Positions 7,111-9,025 of a DNA stretch of 9,025 bases are shown here, one piece after another (positions within the stretch are counted from its first letter, which is position 1; each line of letters starts with the position of its first letter). The notes under the pieces were generated by a model. The model was not told the DNA's origin, searched no databases, and worked only from the letters and a program-made list of their open reading frames with translations. A program made the translations under genes and the position numbers. The stretch covers positions 1-9,025 of the forward strand of contig JAAFHS010000067.1 in NCBI GenBank assembly GCA_013298485.1, read 5' to 3'. This DNA comes from Rhodobacterales bacterium (GTDB lineage Bacteria > Pseudomonadota > Alphaproteobacteria > Rhodobacterales > Rhodobacteraceae).

Positions 7111-7129
7111 TTCGGGTGTGGACCCCGAA
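7111..7129 (-). other. Leader hairpin with an alternative pairing partner, upstream of rimP
   Basis: On the minus strand TTCGGG (7129-7124) pairs with CCCGAA (7116-7111) around a 7-nt loop. A second CCGAA lies at 7106-7102, so the TTCGG arm could pair with either copy in mutually exclusive folds. It sits between the presumed transcription start and the terminator at 7065-7092. It could be part of a regulatory leader, or a chance structure in GC-rich DNA. Confidence 0.4.
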
Positions 7130-7145
7130 ACATCTGTTGCAACGG

Positions 7146-7174
7146 GATATACGGTGCGTCCCCTGAGTCTGCAA
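7146..7174 (-). promoter_or_regulatory. Candidate sigma-70-type promoter for the rimP-nusA-infB operon
   Basis: On the minus strand, TTGCAG (7174-7169) and TATATC (7151-7146) are spaced by 17 bases, just 8 bases after the pip stop codon. Matches are modest (TTG of the -35; TATA of the -10). A start near 7138 would give a leader of about 80 nt containing the hairpin at 7111-7129 and the terminator at 7065-7092. A rival -35, CTGACA at 7100-7095, has only T-rich sequence at its -10 and would start transcription practically at the ribosome-binding site. Confidence 0.3.
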
Positions 7175-7181
7175 GGGCTGA

Positions 7182-8150
7182 TTACCCCCGCAAGCCGTCC
7201 ATCACCCGCACCAGTTCCGCACTGATCCCCGGCTCGCTTAAGGCATGTCCCGCCAGCGGCACCATGTGCAGCTCGCAGGCATCCCAGCCCTCGGCCAGCT
7301 TATACGCCGATATCGGCGGGCAGATCATGTCATAGCGGCCCTGCACGATCACCGCCGGGATATGCCGGATGCGGTGGCGTTCGCGCAGGATCCAGCCATC
7401 TTCCTGCAGGAACCCGCCATTGTGGAAATAATGGTTCTCCAGCCGCGCAAAGGCCCGCGCATATTCCGCCGGGCTTTCGCCCATCGGCCCTTCGGTATGC
7501 ACCGATGCCAGCGCGTTTTCCCAGTTCGCCCAGATCCGCCCGACCCGCGTTTCCTCCATCAGGTTCCCCGAAAACAGCCGGTCATGATAGGCCGTGATCA
7601 GATCGCCCCGCTCCGGTGCCGGGATCGCATTCACGAAACGGTTCCACAGTTCCGGAAAAAACGTCCCCGCGCCCCCGCCATAGAACCAGTTCAGCTCTGC
7701 CTGCGTCATCAGGAACACGCCGCGCAGCACCAGATGCCGCACCCGCTCCGCATGCCGGATCGCATAGATCAGCGCCAGCGTCGCCCCCCAGCTGCCGCCA
7801 AAGCAGATGAACTGATCGATCCCCAGCGTCGTCCGGATCGCCTCGATATCCGCGACCAGGTGCCAGGTCGTGTTCGCCGTGATCGACGCATGCGGCCGTG
7901 ACCGCCCGCAGCCCCGCTGATCGAACAGAACGACTCGGTACACTGTCGGGTCGAAATACCGCCGCATCGCCGGGCTGCACCCGCCCCCCGGGCCGCCATG
8001 CAGCACAATCACCGGTATCCCTTGGGGATTGCCGCATTGTTCCACATAAATCTTGTGCCCATCGCCCACGTCCAGCACCCGCTGATCGAACGGGTCGATC
8101 GGCGGATACAAAAATTCGACGGCGCGTTTTTGGGCTGATCTGTGATCCAT
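7182..8150 (-). CDS. pip: Proline iminopeptidase (alpha/beta hydrolase, peptidase family S33)
   Basis: The enzyme removes N-terminal proline from peptides in the cytoplasm. At 322 residues it has the usual family length. It begins with the characteristic LYPPIDPFDQRVLDVGDGHKI region (14-34). The oxyanion-hole motif HGGPGGG is at 51-57, followed by DQRGCGRS (77-84). The nucleophile elbow GGSWGA places the catalytic Ser at 120; the other triad members should be Asp274 (GRYDMICP) and His302 (AGHALSEPGI). A lid region (about 145-245) contains WFYGGGAGTFFPE and WANWENA, typical of this group. There is no signal peptide. The ATG at 8150 has no clear Shine-Dalgarno sequence. It is divergent from ubiG across 61 bp and lies upstream of rimP on the same strand, but a terminator separates the two. 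A role beyond peptide turnover cannot be read from the context. Confidence 0.95.
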   Translation of the reverse strand: MDHRSAQKRAVEFLYPPIDPFDQRVLDVGDGHKIYVEQCGNPQGIPVIVLHGGPGGGCSPAMRRYFDPTVYRVVLFDQRGCGRSRPHASITANTTWHLVADIEAIRTTLGIDQFICFGGSWGATLALIYAIRHAERVRHLVLRGVFLMTQAELNWFYGGGAGTFFPELWNRFVNAIPAPERGDLITAYHDRLFSGNLMEETRVGRIWANWENALASVHTEGPMGESPAEYARAFARLENHYFHNGGFLQEDGWILRERHRIRHIPAVIVQGRYDMICPPISAYKLAEGWDACELHMVPLAGHALSEPGISAELVRVMDGLRG

Positions 8151-8211
8151 ACCGATCTATATAACAAAAAAATGTCATTGGGCTACGCCCGGATCGAACA
8201 AGGACACTGCG
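8151..8211. promoter_or_regulatory. Divergent pip/ubiG intergenic region with candidate shared -10 element
   Basis: This AT-rich gap must carry signals for both divergent genes unless they lie inside the coding regions. TATATA (8158-8163) is self-complementary and overlaps TATAAC (8160-8165), a 5-of-6 match to the -10 consensus for ubiG; no good -35 is visible on either strand. TATATA lies only 7 bases from the pip start codon, so if it acts for pip the mRNA would be nearly leaderless, consistent with the lack of a Shine-Dalgarno there. AAGGA at 8200-8204, spaced 7 bases from the ATG, is a good ubiG ribosome-binding site. Confidence 0.35.
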
Positions 8212-8946
8212 ATGACGACGATTGATGCGACCGAAGTTGCCAAGTTCGAAGCGATGGCCGCCGAATGGTGGAACCCGAATGGCAAATTCAAACCGCTGCA
8301 CATGCTCAACCCCTGCAGGCTCGACTACATCACCGGGCAGATCGCGGCCGAGTTTGACCGCGATCTCGCCACGCCGCAGCCCTTTGCGGGCCTGCGCCTC
8401 CTCGATATCGGTTGCGGTGGCGGCCTTCTGTCCGAACCCATGGCGCGCCTCGGGGCCACTGTCGTGGGTGCCGATGCCGCGCCGCGCAACATCCCGGTGG
8501 CGCAACTGCATGCCGAACAGTCAAGACTGGACATCGACTACCGTGTCACGACCGCCGAGGACATGGCCGCCGCGGGCGAACAATTCGACATCATCCTGAA
8601 CATGGAGGTGGTGGAGCATGTGGCGGACCCGCAGGCCTACCTCACCGCCTGCCAGCAGCTGCTGAAACCCGGCGGGCTGATGATCTGCTCGACCCTGAAC
8701 CGTAATCCGAAATCTTTCATGATGGCGATCATCGGGGCGGAATGGGTGATGCGCTGGCTGCCGAAGGGCACGCATGACTGGCAGAAATTCATCACGCCCG
8801 ATGAACTCTACACCCTGCTCCGGACCGCAGGGCTGACCCCGGTGGACCGCAAGGGCATGGTCTTCAACCCCGTCGCCTGGTCCTGGTCCCTGTCATCTCG
8901 CGATCTGTCCTGCAACTATGTCACCGCCAGCGTGAAACCCGCCTGA
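8212..8946 (+). CDS. ubiG: Ubiquinone biosynthesis O-methyltransferase UbiG
   Basis: UbiG performs both O-methylations of ubiquinone synthesis, using S-adenosylmethionine on the polyprenyl catechol and later on demethylubiquinol. At 244 residues it has the family's normal length. The N-terminus carries the UbiG hallmark FEAMAAEWWNPNGKFKPLH (12-30) and NPCRLDYI (33-40). The class I methyltransferase motif I is LLDIGCGGG (63-71), followed by an acidic residue in GADAAP (86-91), and MEVVEHV (131-137) and LLKPGG (150-155) further on. A UbiG-type region FMMAIIGAEWVMRWLPKGTHDW (169-190) is predicted to help membrane or quinone contact. The ATG is supported by AAGGA at 8200-8204. It is divergent from pip. 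The 79 bases after the stop hold no recognisable gene or hairpin terminator; a lone TTGACA at 9000-9005 may start a promoter continuing past the window edge. Confidence 0.96.
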   Translation: MTTIDATEVAKFEAMAAEWWNPNGKFKPLHMLNPCRLDYITGQIAAEFDRDLATPQPFAGLRLLDIGCGGGLLSEPMARLGATVVGADAAPRNIPVAQLHAEQSRLDIDYRVTTAEDMAAAGEQFDIILNMEVVEHVADPQAYLTACQQLLKPGGLMICSTLNRNPKSFMMAIIGAEWVMRWLPKGTHDWQKFITPDELYTLLRTAGLTPVDRKGMVFNPVAWSWSLSSRDLSCNYVTASVKPA

Positions 8947-9025
8947 TACGCCGTCACGCAACGGTCCATCTGCAGGGCTCTCCCGTGTGAAACCGCCATT
9001 TGACAGTTGCAATTTCGAAACCGTC

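Noticed and set aside
7056..7142. N-terminal extension of rimP to TTG 7142 or ATG 7133
   Set aside because: The extension would translate the hairpin and terminator sequence, has no ribosome-binding site and does not look like RimP; ATG 7055 has GGAA 5 bases upstream.
7582..8511. A 309-codon minus-strand frame spanning pip and ubiG
   Set aside because: It is out of frame with pip and antisense to ubiG, both of which have complete catalytic motifs.
8989..9023. GAAACCG direct repeat (8989-8995, 9017-9023) and TTGACA (9000-9005) near the window end
   Set aside because: A 7-base repeat is easily chance, and the matching -10 position would lie at or beyond the last base, so no promoter can be supported.
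1..9025. Search for a defence, mobile or otherwise new multi-gene system
   Set aside because: Every gene but one small ORF belongs to a well-known housekeeping family, and there are no transposase, integrase, toxin-antitoxin or CRISPR signals. Claiming a new system here would not be supported.

Overview
This is a conserved housekeeping stretch from a GC-rich alphaproteobacterium. Protein style and gene order (argJ, mutT, then the opposite-strand rimP-nusA-ylxR/ylxQ-infB cluster, then pip and ubiG) suggest the Rhodobacteraceae. That placement is an inference from recalled families, not from a database search. I found no mobile element, tRNA, rRNA, CRISPR array or prophage, and no convincing new multi-gene system.

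Layout. Positions 1-653 (+) hold the 3' part of argJ, beginning almost exactly at its self-cleavage site. Positions 654-849 are non-coding and unusually rich in perfect inverted repeats (657-693, 718-761, 798-818). mutT follows at 850-1248 (+), then a small unrecognised ORF at 1367-1507 (+). A terminator at 1535-1565 can serve both strands and separates these genes from a convergent cluster.

That cluster reads leftward from about 7150 to 1582: rimP (ribosome maturation), nusA (transcription elongation, termination and antitermination), a YlxR-like protein with a C-terminal L7Ae-like (YlxQ-like) domain, and infB (translation initiation factor IF-2). Gaps are short (14 bp, 25 bp, then a 4-nt ATGA overlap), as expected for one operon linking transcription and translation. 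Between pip and rimP (7056-7181) lies a textbook intrinsic terminator on the operon's own strand, ending 9 nt before the rimP start codon. It is either the end of pip or an attenuator in the rimP-nusA leader. This is the most interesting regulatory question in the window.

On the right, pip (7182-8150, -; proline iminopeptidase) diverges from ubiG (8212-8946, +; ubiquinone O-methyltransferase) across 61 bp. The last 79 bases (8947-9025) hold no recognisable gene. No gene-free stretch exceeds 300 bases; the longest is the 196 bases after argJ.
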